DNA of 6,690 nt from an uncultured Spirochaetales bacterium (GCA_945947045.1 CAMEXG010000117.1:1-6690); one strand, 5' to 3'; counted from the stretch's first letter, positions 1 to 5,796 are shown. Numbers and translations: made by a program. Notes: generated from the letters alone by a model not told the origin.

Positions 1-90
1 GAGAATGAAAAACGCTTCATGGGAGAAGGATACTATGGCACTTGGATTTGTTCAACGAAGAGGAATGAACTACCTTCTTTTATGTGTTAG
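1..90 (+). CDS. C-terminal end of an unrecognised protein (partial)
   Basis: Frame 1 is open from the window edge to a TAG at 88-90, giving the last 29 residues of a protein, including the stretch RFMGEGYYGTWICSTKR and the end LPSFMC. The aromatic and glycine-rich composition looks like genuine protein, possibly the last strands of a small alpha/beta enzyme, but I do not recognise the family. Frame 2 is also open to 97, so the frame is not certain. The stop codon overlaps the -10-like box proposed for the methyltransferase that follows, so the two genes are nearly contiguous. No terminator lies between them. No function is assigned. Confidence 0.35.
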   Translation, partial: ENEKRFMGEGYYGTWICSTKRNELPSFMC

Positions 91-99
91 AATATAGGT
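88..99 (+). promoter_or_regulatory. -10 box of a predicted leaderless promoter for the methyltransferase
   Basis: TAGAAT at 88-93 matches TATAAT at five of six positions. Six bases separate it from the ATG at 100, so initiation at the usual distance would fall on the A of the start codon. No Shine-Dalgarno sequence precedes the ATG. The -35 region at the matching distance (ATGAAC, 65-70) is poor, so the promoter is tentative. The same geometry recurs at the two genes diverging from about 2507. Confidence 0.4.
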
Positions 100-867
100 A
101 TGGACATTACAAAAGCCAATAGCGAAGCATGGGATAAAGAAGTCGATGACAAGAACTGGTGGACTCGGATTATAGACGAAGAAAAAATCATAAATGCAAA
201 GAACGGCAAACCTGAAATATGGGTTACACCATCGGTCAATGTCCCCCTTTCCTGGATTTTTCCCCTAAAAGGAAAAAGAGTTCTTAACGCCTGCGGAGGA
301 GGTGGACAGCAGACTCCTATTCTTTCTGCATTCGGTTCTTTGGTTACAGTAATAGATATTTCAAATAAACAATTGGAACAAGATAGGATCGCCCTGGAAA
401 AGTATAATCTAAAGGGCGAAATCGTAAAGGGAAGTGTTTTATCTCTACCCTTTGAGGACCAGTCCTTTGACCATATTGTGAATCCTTGTTCTTTAAATTT
501 TATTGACGACTTAGATAAAGTTTATAGTGAGTTTTATCGTGTACTGAAGAAAGGAGGCTCCCTTATCTTCGGTATTTCAAATCCTATCCTCTATATCTTT
601 GATGACAAGAAGATCGAAAAGAAGCTGAAAGTCAAATACACTCTTCCCTTCTCAGACACTTCATCTTTATCAAAAAAAGAGTTGGAGAGACGCCTAAGAA
701 AACAAGATACAGTGGAGTTTTCACATACGCTCTCCTCGATTATTTCAAATCTCCTTGATTATGGTTTTGTTATCGATGGTTTTTTCTCAGACAGTTCTGG
801 TTTCGAGCCCTTGGATTCTTTTGTAAGTGATTCTTACTTAGCTTTTAAAGCTATAAAAGTAAAATAA
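100..867 (+). CDS. Class I SAM-dependent methyltransferase (GGGQQ subfamily)
   Basis: The 255-residue protein is an intact Rossmann-fold methyltransferase that should transfer a methyl group from S-adenosylmethionine in the cytoplasm. The acceptor is unknown. The SAM-binding motif I is VLNACGGGGQQTPIL (residues 61-75). A strand ending in VIDIS (84-88) supplies the acidic residue for the ribose. LPFEDQSFDHI (116-126) is the motif II region, and FYRVLKKGGSL (145-155) is the conserved post-motif helix and turn. The N-terminal NSEAWD and the later NPILYIF (161-167) match a recognisable bacterial subfamily with GGGQQ in motif I. Length is normal for the family and no lesion is visible. The start fits the family's N-terminus and lies directly behind a -10-like box with no Shine-Dalgarno. 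The gene ends 91 bases before the broken dehydrogenase and may be co-transcribed with it, since only a weak AT-rich hairpin (857-876) lies between. Confidence 0.9.
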   Translation: MDITKANSEAWDKEVDDKNWWTRIIDEEKIINAKNGKPEIWVTPSVNVPLSWIFPLKGKRVLNACGGGGQQTPILSAFGSLVTVIDISNKQLEQDRIALEKYNLKGEIVKGSVLSLPFEDQSFDHIVNPCSLNFIDDLDKVYSEFYRVLKKGGSLIFGISNPILYIFDDKKIEKKLKVKYTLPFSDTSSLSKKELERRLRKQDTVEFSHTLSSIISNLLDYGFVIDGFFSDSSGFEPLDSFVSDSYLAFKAIKVK

Positions 868-905
868 TTATTACTTATCTTTATTAATCGTTTTTTTCTT
901 TTGAT

Positions 906-952
906 ACCTCCACTCTCATTTTTTATTTTATACAAAACGAGAGTATGGAGGT
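906..952 (+). promoter_or_regulatory. Inverted repeat masking the Shine-Dalgarno of the SDR gene
   Basis: ACCTCCACTCTC (906-917) is complementary to GAGAGT (939-944) plus GGAGGT (947-952), with AT (945-946) bulged out. This gives a 12-bp stem and a 21-base AT-rich loop. The right arm contains the perfect Shine-Dalgarno GGAGG (947-951), seven bases before the ATG at 959, so in an mRNA that includes the left arm the ribosome-binding site would be paired. Read-through from the methyltransferase gene would include it. A weak alternative promoter (TTGATA 901-906, TATTTT 924-929, 17-base spacer) would start transcripts past the left arm, in which case the repeat could instead be a DNA operator. No T-run follows the stem, so it is not an ordinary terminator. 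Confidence 0.5.
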
Positions 953-958
953 CTGCAA

Positions 959-1715
959 ATGAAACTGGAAATAAAGTAGTCGTAGCAACCGGAGCATCCT
1001 CAGGTTTGGGCAAAGGCATTGTAGAGTACTTTGTCAAAGAAGGAGCGGAGGTTGTTGCTGTTGCAAGAAGAAAAGAAAGACTTATGGCTCTCAAAGAGTC
1101 ACTGAAAGATACTTCCGGTGTTGTATTACCCTTTGTCGGTGATGTTTAAAAAAAAGAAGACTGCGAGGGAATGATCGATTGTGCTCTTTCCTCTTTTGGA
1201 AGGCTAGATATTCTTGTGAATAATGCAGGCGTCATGGATGATATGGCCTCTGTCGCAGATTTCCTAGACTCTAAGTATGATTATGTAATGGGCATTAATG
1301 TATATGGTCCCATGTGTGCCATGAGAAATGCAATTCAAGTGTTCCTTAAACAGGGAGACGGCGGGAATATTATCACAGTTTCTTCTGTCGGCGGCTCCCA
1401 TCAAGCTGCAGGCGTCGTATATGGCGCATCAAAGGCGGCTGTAAATGCAATTGTACGCCATACAGAATTTGTTTATCGCAACGAAAAGATCCGCTGTAAC
1501 GCCATTGCTCCCGGAGGAATAAATACAGAGATAGCACAGTCTATGGGAATGCCCAACTTAGATGGATTTGGAAGAATCAAAGGTGTACAGGCCTTGATGC
1601 CTGGCCTGGTGAAGTTGAAGATATCGCTTCTGCCGCACTATTTTTAGCCAGAGATGAATCGAAGTTCATCAGCGGCCAGATTTTGGCTGTAGATGGCGGT
1701 TGGACTGCATTCTGA
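959..1715 (+). pseudogene. Short-chain dehydrogenase/reductase, broken by two frameshifts and a nonsense codon
   Basis: This is a classical SDR, a cytoplasmic NAD(P)-dependent oxidoreductase of unknown substrate. The start is ATG at 959, seven bases after GGAGG. Translation fails after MKLEIK because one A seems lost near 969-971; restoring it gives MKLENKVVVATGASSGLG. Reading then continues in frame 1 to an in-frame TAA at 1147-1149 (codon 64, after PFVGDV), which continues in the same frame with KKEDCEG. A second one-base loss near 1603-1605 diverts the end; frame 3 then supplies PGEVEDIASAALFLARDES through DGGWTAF and a TGA at 1713-1715. The reconstruction is 252 codons, the normal SDR length. 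Visible motifs are the cofactor TGASSGLG (11-18), NNAG (88-91), catalytic Ser near 142-143, Tyr155 and Lys159 in YGASK, the PG turn after CNAIA, and the C-terminal SGQILAVDGG strand. All catalytic residues survive, so the inactivation is probably recent. Apparent open frames at 901-1149 and 1171-1647 are pieces of this one gene. Confidence 0.9.
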
Positions 1716-1728
1716 TTAATAATCAAAG

Positions 1729-1775
1729 AAGACAGCGGAAATAGTATTTGTTTACTCGCCGCTGTCTTTTTTCTT
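1729..1775 (+). terminator. Rho-independent terminator, probably bidirectional
   Basis: GACAGCGG (1731-1738) pairs perfectly with CCGCTGTC (1759-1766), extended by AA/TT pairs. The loop is 20 bases and TTTTTTCTTCTT follows from 1767. It lies 15 bases after the stop of the broken dehydrogenase and terminates that transcript. On the minus strand the same stem is followed by TTCTTTGATT, so it may also end the convergent PfkB-like transcript arriving from 1861. Confidence 0.9.
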
Positions 1776-1813
1776 CTTCCATTTTATATACAGAGCCCCT
1801 AGTTTTCTGTTTA

Positions 1814-1845
1814 CTTATTTATTAATAAAGAAATAACTATTAGTT
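1814..1845. repeat. Two small AT-rich palindromes between convergent genes
   Basis: The 145 bases between the dehydrogenase stop and the PfkB-like stop hold the terminator and then two palindromes: TTTATTAATAAA (1818-1829, perfect) and AACTA-T-TAGTT (1835-1845). No coding remnant of the missing PfkB C-terminal half is visible here on the minus strand. In DNA this AT-rich such palindromes arise easily, so a function is not claimed. Confidence 0.25.
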
Positions 1846-1860
1846 TGGACAGCTGATTAA

Positions 1861-2478
1861 CTAAATAAAGAGTTCTTTTATCATATCTGAGCTTACTCTC
1901 TTCACTCCCTCGATATTCAATATGTCTCCTGAGATGTAACACTCTTTTATTGAACTTGATATTCTCTTTATTCCTTCAAATAAATCCTCAATCATTATAA
2001 TAGAAGTAGAGTCCTCTGCATCTATAACGACTCTCTTTATCTTATCTTTCCTCTTTTCGATACCTTCTATTATTTCTTTTCTCACCGGGTCGAAAGATAA
2101 AAGGAGAGATGAGATGACTATCTTGTCAATGTTTTTATCATCGATGAATCTAATGACATCTTCCTTCTTTATGAAAGAAGGGGCTGTACTCTTAATAAGT
2201 AGGGTTCCTTCCATAGAGAGAGCGGAAGGAGCTGAAGAAGTGAGAATATCATCTTCTTCTAGTCCATACTCACTTGTTATAAAATCAAGGTGAGTCTCCC
2301 CCTGCATATCCTTTCCAAGTTTAGTCAAAAGATAAAAGGGTACATTGTTATCAACAAAATAATCCATTTCTTCTATGGCTGTTCCGCCTATATAAGCCCT
2401 GAAATAAGTATCCTTTTCATTCGATACTTCGCCTGCATAATCTAAAGTTGTAATGATTTCTCCAATAATTCCATTCAT
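1861..2478 (-). CDS. PfkB/ribokinase-like protein lacking the C-terminal half
   Basis: The 205-residue protein follows the N-terminal two thirds of a PfkB-family sugar kinase. It opens with the first strand IIGEIITTLD (4-13), then YIGGTAIEE (29-37) at the GGxxxN substrate motif, and the lid-adjacent LLTKLGKDMQGE (50-61). KIVISSLLLSFDPVRKEII (119-137) and RVVIDAEDS (149-157) resemble the central Rossmann strands. It ends near where the NxxE motif would sit. The ATP-binding and catalytic GxGD region is absent, and the family is usually about 300 residues long. The substrate-motif Asn also appears as Glu36. A kinase role is therefore doubtful: this may be a truncated relic or a non-catalytic, sugar-sensing or partner protein. 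The frame has no internal lesion. The ATG follows a -10-like box by six bases with no Shine-Dalgarno, and MNGIIGE fits a family N-terminus, supporting this start. Function unknown. Confidence 0.6.
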   Translation of the reverse strand: MNGIIGEIITTLDYAGEVSNEKDTYFRAYIGGTAIEEMDYFVDNNVPFYLLTKLGKDMQGETHLDFITSEYGLEEDDILTSSAPSALSMEGTLLIKSTAPSFIKKEDVIRFIDDKNIDKIVISSLLLSFDPVRKEIIEGIEKRKDKIKRVVIDAEDSTSIIMIEDLFEGIKRISSSIKECYISGDILNIEGVKRVSSDMIKELFI

Positions 2479-2484
2479 TCTTTT

Positions 2485-2513
2485 ATACTACATTTCCGCC
2501 TTCCCACTGACAA
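2485..2513 (-). promoter_or_regulatory. Promoter of the PfkB-like gene (predicted leaderless)
   Basis: On the minus strand TTGTCA (2513-2508, five of six to TTGACA) is followed after exactly 17 bases by TAGTAT (2490-2485, four of six to TATAAT). Six bases then lead to the ATG at 2478. Predicted initiation falls at or beside the start codon and no Shine-Dalgarno is present. A second -10 candidate, TATAAA, lies three bases further on with poorer spacing. Confidence 0.5.
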
Positions 2514-2535
2514 CCTTTCTTTTTCTTTGTATCAT
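2507..2535 (+). promoter_or_regulatory. Promoter of the 140-residue protein gene (predicted leaderless)
   Basis: CTGACA (2507-2512, five of six) and TATCAT (2530-2535, five of six) are separated by 17 bases, and six bases lead to the ATG at 2542, so initiation is predicted on the start codon itself. No Shine-Dalgarno precedes the ATG. The -35 element occupies almost the same bases as the -35 of the divergent PfkB-like gene (2508-2513), so two polymerases could not bind both promoters at once. Confidence 0.55.
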
Positions 2536-2541
2536 TAGACA

Positions 2542-2964
2542 ATGAATACAAAGAAAGCATTTTGGGTCAAAAGACCTTCTGGTTATATTACAATCGATCT
2601 ACACTCTTTTTCTTGGACAGAGGATGGAGAGAGCAGTGTTTTTTGGACTGTAGGTGAAGAAGGAGTATTTGCACTCAACGCTTCTTACGACGATTCTATT
2701 TTCTTTGATTTTGTACTTCTCCATACTCCTTCCGATTATGTCAGGTTTACAAAAGACGGTATTTATTCTTCTTTCTTTTCCCTTTCCTCCTTTATCCCTG
2801 CCCCTTCTCATAACTCAATTGTCTTCAGAAAAGATAAATCTAGTATCTCCTTCTATTCTGATGATGTTCTACTGTATAAAATAGAGAACCCAGCTTTTCT
2901 GGGTTCTGCGTCCTTTGGATGTGAAATAAAAGGAAAAGGAAAAGTAAGACTGGCAGTCTTCTAA
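2542..2964 (+). CDS. Unrecognised 140-residue beta-rich protein
   Basis: The frame encodes a small, probably cytoplasmic protein with no signal peptide or membrane segment. It is rich in Ser, Phe, Tyr and short alternating hydrophobic stretches. Segments such as FWVKRPSGYITIDL, FFDFVLLHTP, SISFYSDDVLLYKIENP and SFGCEIKGKGKVRLAVF suggest a run of beta strands. The last part recalls the closing strands of a concanavalin-A/LamG-like beta sandwich (a short exposed strand, a glycine-rich turn, then a terminal strand), but this is pattern resemblance only and no family is assigned. The start follows a well-formed promoter by six bases. The stop TAA (2962-2964) directly abuts the stop of the convergent acyltransferase-like gene. 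It diverges from the PfkB-like gene across a shared promoter region, so the two may be co-regulated in opposition. Overlapping frames on both strands inside it look like shadows. Confidence 0.7.
   Translation: MNTKKAFWVKRPSGYITIDLHSFSWTEDGESSVFWTVGEEGVFALNASYDDSIFFDFVLLHTPSDYVRFTKDGIYSSFFSLSSFIPAPSHNSIVFRKDKSSISFYSDDVLLYKIENPAFLGSASFGCEIKGKGKVRLAVF
2885..2907 (-). terminator. Terminator-like hairpin for the acyltransferase-like gene, inside the neighbouring CDS
   Basis: AGAACCCAG (2885-2893) and CTGGGTTCT (2899-2907) form a perfect 9-bp stem with a 5-base loop. On the minus strand the stem is followed by CTATTTTATA, moderately U-rich, whereas on the plus strand it is followed by GCGTCC. That polarity fits a terminator for the minus-strand gene ending at 2965, placed about 58 bases after its stop and inside the coding sequence of the convergent gene. 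In that gene it encodes ENPAFLGS. Confidence 0.55.
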
Positions 2965-3813
2965 TCAGAAATCTTTAATAACTGTCTCCGGTTTCTTTTT
3001 CAGAATCTCTGGATGAGAAACGCAGTTTTTAAATACTTTCAATGATGAAGCCCAATAATAGCCGTCAGTTGTTCTTTCATCCATGTTTACGACAAAGTCG
3101 ATGACTCTCTTCTTAAATGGTTCTCCTTCATCTGTAAAATCATAGACAGTTCTTTTTGCTCCAAAGGCAATAAATAGAGGACAGTTACCGAAATTGTAAA
3201 GATGGTGTCTGATTGGAGGAATGTTCAAAGAAGCCATGCTTGTAATAAACATTGAACAGTGGAAAGGAGATGCTTCAATAAGGAACTTAGGAAGTAGACC
3301 GAAGTAATCCATGAGTTTAAGCATACGGACAACAAATTTTCTCAACAGGCCTGGAATATAACAGAGAATCTTTGCTGTCTTATCTGTGTCGTTCGGCTGC
3401 AATGCCTTTTGTATTGATGTATTTACTTCATTATATACTTCATAGACGTCCATATCAGGTCTAAAATGCATTTTGACTGTGGTGTCTTCACCTTCAAGTG
3501 ACATCTTTCTCTTAATAGTCAAACTTACGGCGATATCGTTTCTTCCGTAAATCTTTTGACCTCTTATGTATCTATTTGTTCTTGGTCTCTGAGATACCAT
3601 ACGAACATAGGAAGCAAGGATTACGTGCATTACACCGAACGCCTCCAAACCCTCTGCTCTCATTTCTTTTATAAACTTTTCAGTAGGAGCAACATCAAAC
3701 GAATCAGTGATAGTGTTCTGGCTATCACTTCTCTCTACCATTATATAAGGCATAAAGGTTCCGAACGGAGTTACATCCTTTACCCTAAATCCTTCTTTTT
3801 GTCTTTTTGCCAT
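2965..3813 (-). CDS. 2-oxoacid dehydrogenase E2-type acyltransferase-domain protein with altered active site
   Basis: The 282-residue protein resembles the catalytic domain of dihydrolipoyl acyltransferases and chloramphenicol acetyltransferase. It is a stand-alone domain with no lipoyl or subunit-binding domain. Recognisable parts are FGVMHVILASYVRMV (59-73), IAVSLTIKRKM (94-104), SPFHCSMFITSMASLNIPP (182-200) and NCPLFIAFGAK (210-220), the last two matching the E2 strand pair before the active site. The active-site segment DERTTDG (245-251) aligns with DHRxxDG, so the catalytic His is Glu246 while Arg247, Asp250 and Gly251 remain. Without the His, the usual CoA-thiol deprotonation is not expected. 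It may bind acyl-CoA or another ligand, act as a trimeric scaffold, or use a different chemistry. No E1 or E3 gene is nearby. The start MAKRQKEGF lies seven bases after a -10-like box without Shine-Dalgarno. The frame has no lesion. Confidence 0.75.
   Translation of the reverse strand: MAKRQKEGFRVKDVTPFGTFMPYIMVERSDSQNTITDSFDVAPTEKFIKEMRAEGLEAFGVMHVILASYVRMVSQRPRTNRYIRGQKIYGRNDIAVSLTIKRKMSLEGEDTTVKMHFRPDMDVYEVYNEVNTSIQKALQPNDTDKTAKILCYIPGLLRKFVVRMLKLMDYFGLLPKFLIEASPFHCSMFITSMASLNIPPIRHHLYNFGNCPLFIAFGAKRTVYDFTDEGEPFKKRVIDFVVNMDERTTDGYYWASSLKVFKNCVSHPEILKKKPETVIKDF
2967..3001 (+). terminator. Possible terminator for the 140-residue gene, inside the convergent CDS
   Basis: AGAAATC (2967-2973) can pair with GGTTTCT (2990-2996) as seven base pairs including one G-U, with a 16-base loop, followed by TTTT (2997-3000). 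It begins three bases after the plus-strand stop and lies in the last codons of the minus-strand gene. The stem is weak, so this is tentative. Confidence 0.3.
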
Positions 3814-3820
3814 GTTTTGT

Positions 3821-3848
3821 ATGTTACTACTTTTAGATACATATTCAA
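3821..3848 (-). promoter_or_regulatory. Promoter of the acyltransferase-like gene (near-leaderless)
   Basis: On the minus strand TTGAAT (3848-3843) and TAACAT (3826-3821) are separated by 16 bases, each matching consensus at four positions. Seven bases then lead to the ATG at 3813. The bases just before the ATG contain no purine-rich Shine-Dalgarno, so a leader of one base or none is predicted. Confidence 0.35.
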
Positions 3849-3956
3849 GTTATTTTGTACAATTTTAGCAAGATTTTCTTTAGAAATTAATTTATTATTC
3901 CTATTTAGGATTTATATTTAACTAATTTTATGTAATACATTATTGTTCATAAATTC

Positions 3957-3987
3957 AGTTAATTTTTATTAAGTTAATTTTTTATTA
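3957..3987. repeat. Tandem AT-rich direct repeat upstream of glnS
   Basis: AGTTAATTTTTATTA (3957-3971) is followed at once by AGTTAATTTTTTATTA (3972-3987), identical except for one extra T. A related inverted TTAACT lies near 3917-3922. It sits in the 272-base, very AT-rich gap between the divergent acyltransferase-like gene and glnS, which holds no gene. It may act as a UP-like element or a regulator site, or it may simply be low-complexity slippage. Confidence 0.45.
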
Positions 3988-4008
3988 CCGCAAGTATTAA
4001 TAGGGGCT

Positions 4009-4037
4009 TTTATATAAGAAAAACAAAATGCTAATAT
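4009..4037 (+). promoter_or_regulatory. Candidate glnS promoter
   Basis: TAATAT (4032-4037) is preceded by TG at 4029-4030, an extended -10 arrangement, and by TTTATA (4009-4014) at a 17-base spacing. Initiation near 4044 would give a leader of about 42 bases. Upstream A/T tracts could strengthen it. TATATA at 4011-4016 is an alternative -10 without a convincing -35. Confidence 0.35.
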
Positions 4038-4072
4038 AAGGAAGCAATTCTAAAATCCCTTTGGAAGGATTG

Positions 4073-4080
4073 AAGGAAGG
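4073..4080 (+). promoter_or_regulatory. Ribosome-binding site of glnS
   Basis: AAGGAAGG ends five bases before the ATG at 4086 and fixes this start. AATCC (4054-4058) can pair with GGATT (4067-4071) just upstream, and the overlapping CCTT (4058-4061) is complementary to the AAGG units of the Shine-Dalgarno. Some leader structure is therefore possible but weak. Confidence 0.7.
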
Positions 4081-4085
4081 TAAGC

Positions 4086-5780
4086 ATGGAAAACGAAAAA
4101 GAAACAAAACCCCTCAACTTCATAGAGAAGATTATTGAGGATGACTTAAGGGAAGGCAGAGTACCTGACAATACCATTGTCACCCGCTTTCCACCGGAGC
4201 CGAACGGCTATCTTCACATCGGTCATATCAAGAGTATCTGTCTTAACTTCGGACTGGCTGAGAAGTATCACGGCGTGTGTCATCTAAGACTCGACGATAC
4301 TAACCCGGCAAAAGAAGATATGGAATATATCAATTCCATTAAAGATGATATCCATTGGTTGGGCTTCGACTGGGGCGAACATGAATACTATGCCTCTGAT
4401 TACTATGACCAACTCTATGAAATCGCTTTGGATCTCATTAGAAAAGGAAAGGCATATGTAGATTCTCTTTCTCCTGAGGAAATGAAGGAGTACAGAGGCA
4501 CTCTTACAGAGCCAGGAAAGAACTCTCCGGATAGGGATAGATCCATTGAAGAGAACATGGATCTCTTCTTAAGGATGAAGAATGGGGAATTCCCTGAAGG
4601 AAAGTATACATTGAGGGCAAAGATCGACATGGCCTCCCCTAATATCAACATGAGGGACCCTGCTCTATATAGAATAAAGTATGCAGAGCATCCTAGAACA
4701 GGTGACAAGTGGTGCATCTACCCTATGTATGACTTCACCCACCCTATCTCAGATGCAATAGAGGGCATTACACACTCAATATGTACTCTTGAGTTTGAAG
4801 ATCATAGACCTGCCTATGATTGGGCTACAAGTATCGACAACATCGATCATACTCCTCATCAGTATGAGTTTGCTCGTCTTAACATCACTTACTGCCTTAT
4901 GAGTAAGCGTAGACTCCTTTATTTGGTTAACAATAACTTTGTTTCCGGTTGGGATGATCCTAGAATGCCTACTGTCAGCGGCATAAGAAGAAGAGGATAT
5001 TCTCCTGAGGCAATGAAGGATTTTGTAGCGAGAGTAGGAGTTGCCAAAGTTGAAGGCATGGTCGATTTCTCTCTTATGGAATTCTGTGTCAGAGAAGACT
5101 TAAATAAGAGAGCAAAGAGATTGATGGCTGTACTGGATCCTTTGAAGATTATCATCGACAACTATCCGGATGATAAAGTCGAATACTTTGAATCTGACAA
5201 CAACCCAGAAGATCCAGATTCCGGTAGACATTCTATGGCTTTCACCAAGGAACTCTACATCGAGAGGGAAGATTTCATGGAAGTGCCTGTAAAGGGTTAT
5301 CATAGACTATACCCGGGTAACGAAATCAGACTGAAAGGTGCATACTATGTCAAGGCAGTATCCATCGATAAAGATGAATGCGGAAACATCATTGCTGTTC
5401 ATTGTACTTATGATCCTGAAAGTAGAGGTGGAGAGACACCTGACGGAAGAAAGGTAAAGGGAACCAGCCACTGGGTGAGTGCCAAATACAATATCAAGGC
5501 TGAAGTCAGACAGTATGATAAGCTTTTCAAGGCTGAGATTCCCGGTGCGGCAACTGGCAACTATCTTGATGACATCAATCCGGATTCTCTTATTGTCCTT
5601 AAAGATTCTGTCATTGAAGAAGAGGCAAAGAATGCAAAGGTTGGAGACTATCTGCAGTTTGTCAGAAACGGTTATTACTGCGTAGACAGTAAAGATAGTA
5701 CTCCGGACCATATGGTTTTCAACAGGACCGTTACTCTTAAAGACAGCTGGTCTAAGATGAAAGCTAAAATGGGACTTTAA
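4086..5780 (+). CDS. glnS: Glutaminyl-tRNA synthetase
   Basis: This cytoplasmic class I enzyme charges tRNA-Gln with glutamine using ATP. The 564-residue length fits the family (about 550). Family motifs are in order: PPEPNGYLHIGH (36-47, the HIGH signature at 44-47), LRLDDTNP (67-74, acceptor-end and adenosine contact), YDFTHPISDAIEGITHS in the middle of the catalytic domain (the glutamine-specific pocket region), and MSKR (272-275), the KMSKS-equivalent loop. After about residue 345 comes the two-barrel anticodon-binding part, with RLYPGNEIRLKGAYYV, HWVSAKYNIKAEVRQYDKLF and the closing FNRTVTLKDSW. These distinguish it from glutamyl-tRNA synthetase. The ORF is intact and monocistronic, with its own leader, Shine-Dalgarno and terminator. 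Its presence implies direct glutaminylation rather than sole reliance on the GatCAB amidotransferase route, although that route cannot be excluded from this window. Confidence 0.98.
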   Translation: MENEKETKPLNFIEKIIEDDLREGRVPDNTIVTRFPPEPNGYLHIGHIKSICLNFGLAEKYHGVCHLRLDDTNPAKEDMEYINSIKDDIHWLGFDWGEHEYYASDYYDQLYEIALDLIRKGKAYVDSLSPEEMKEYRGTLTEPGKNSPDRDRSIEENMDLFLRMKNGEFPEGKYTLRAKIDMASPNINMRDPALYRIKYAEHPRTGDKWCIYPMYDFTHPISDAIEGITHSICTLEFEDHRPAYDWATSIDNIDHTPHQYEFARLNITYCLMSKRRLLYLVNNNFVSGWDDPRMPTVSGIRRRGYSPEAMKDFVARVGVAKVEGMVDFSLMEFCVREDLNKRAKRLMAVLDPLKIIIDNYPDDKVEYFESDNNPEDPDSGRHSMAFTKELYIEREDFMEVPVKGYHRLYPGNEIRLKGAYYVKAVSIDKDECGNIIAVHCTYDPESRGGETPDGRKVKGTSHWVSAKYNIKAEVRQYDKLFKAEIPGAATGNYLDDINPDSLIVLKDSVIEEEAKNAKVGDYLQFVRNGYYCVDSKDSTPDHMVFNRTVTLKDSWSKMKAKMGL

Positions 5781-5796
5781 TTATTATGATGTTTCA

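Noticed and set aside
834..1094. Minus-strand open frame across the methyltransferase end and dehydrogenase start
   Set aside because: Antisense shadow of the SDR sequence with no promoter or ribosome-binding site.
901..1149. Open frame starting with TTG at 901
   Set aside because: Its first codons translate the leader and inverted repeat. The family N-terminus begins at ATG 959 after GGAGG in another frame, with a one-base deletion joining the two.
1147..1149. Stop-codon readthrough or recoding as the explanation for the dehydrogenase interruption
   Set aside because: Two independent frameshifts in the same gene make decay far simpler than recoding.
3556..3921. 121-codon plus-strand frame opposite the acyltransferase-like gene
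   Set aside because: Mostly antisense to a recognisable coding region, with Ser/Tyr/Phe-rich shadow composition and an AT-rich tail.
4415..5711. Several minus-strand and alternate-frame ORFs inside glnS
   Set aside because: glnS is unmistakable across this interval; these are shadows without initiation signals.
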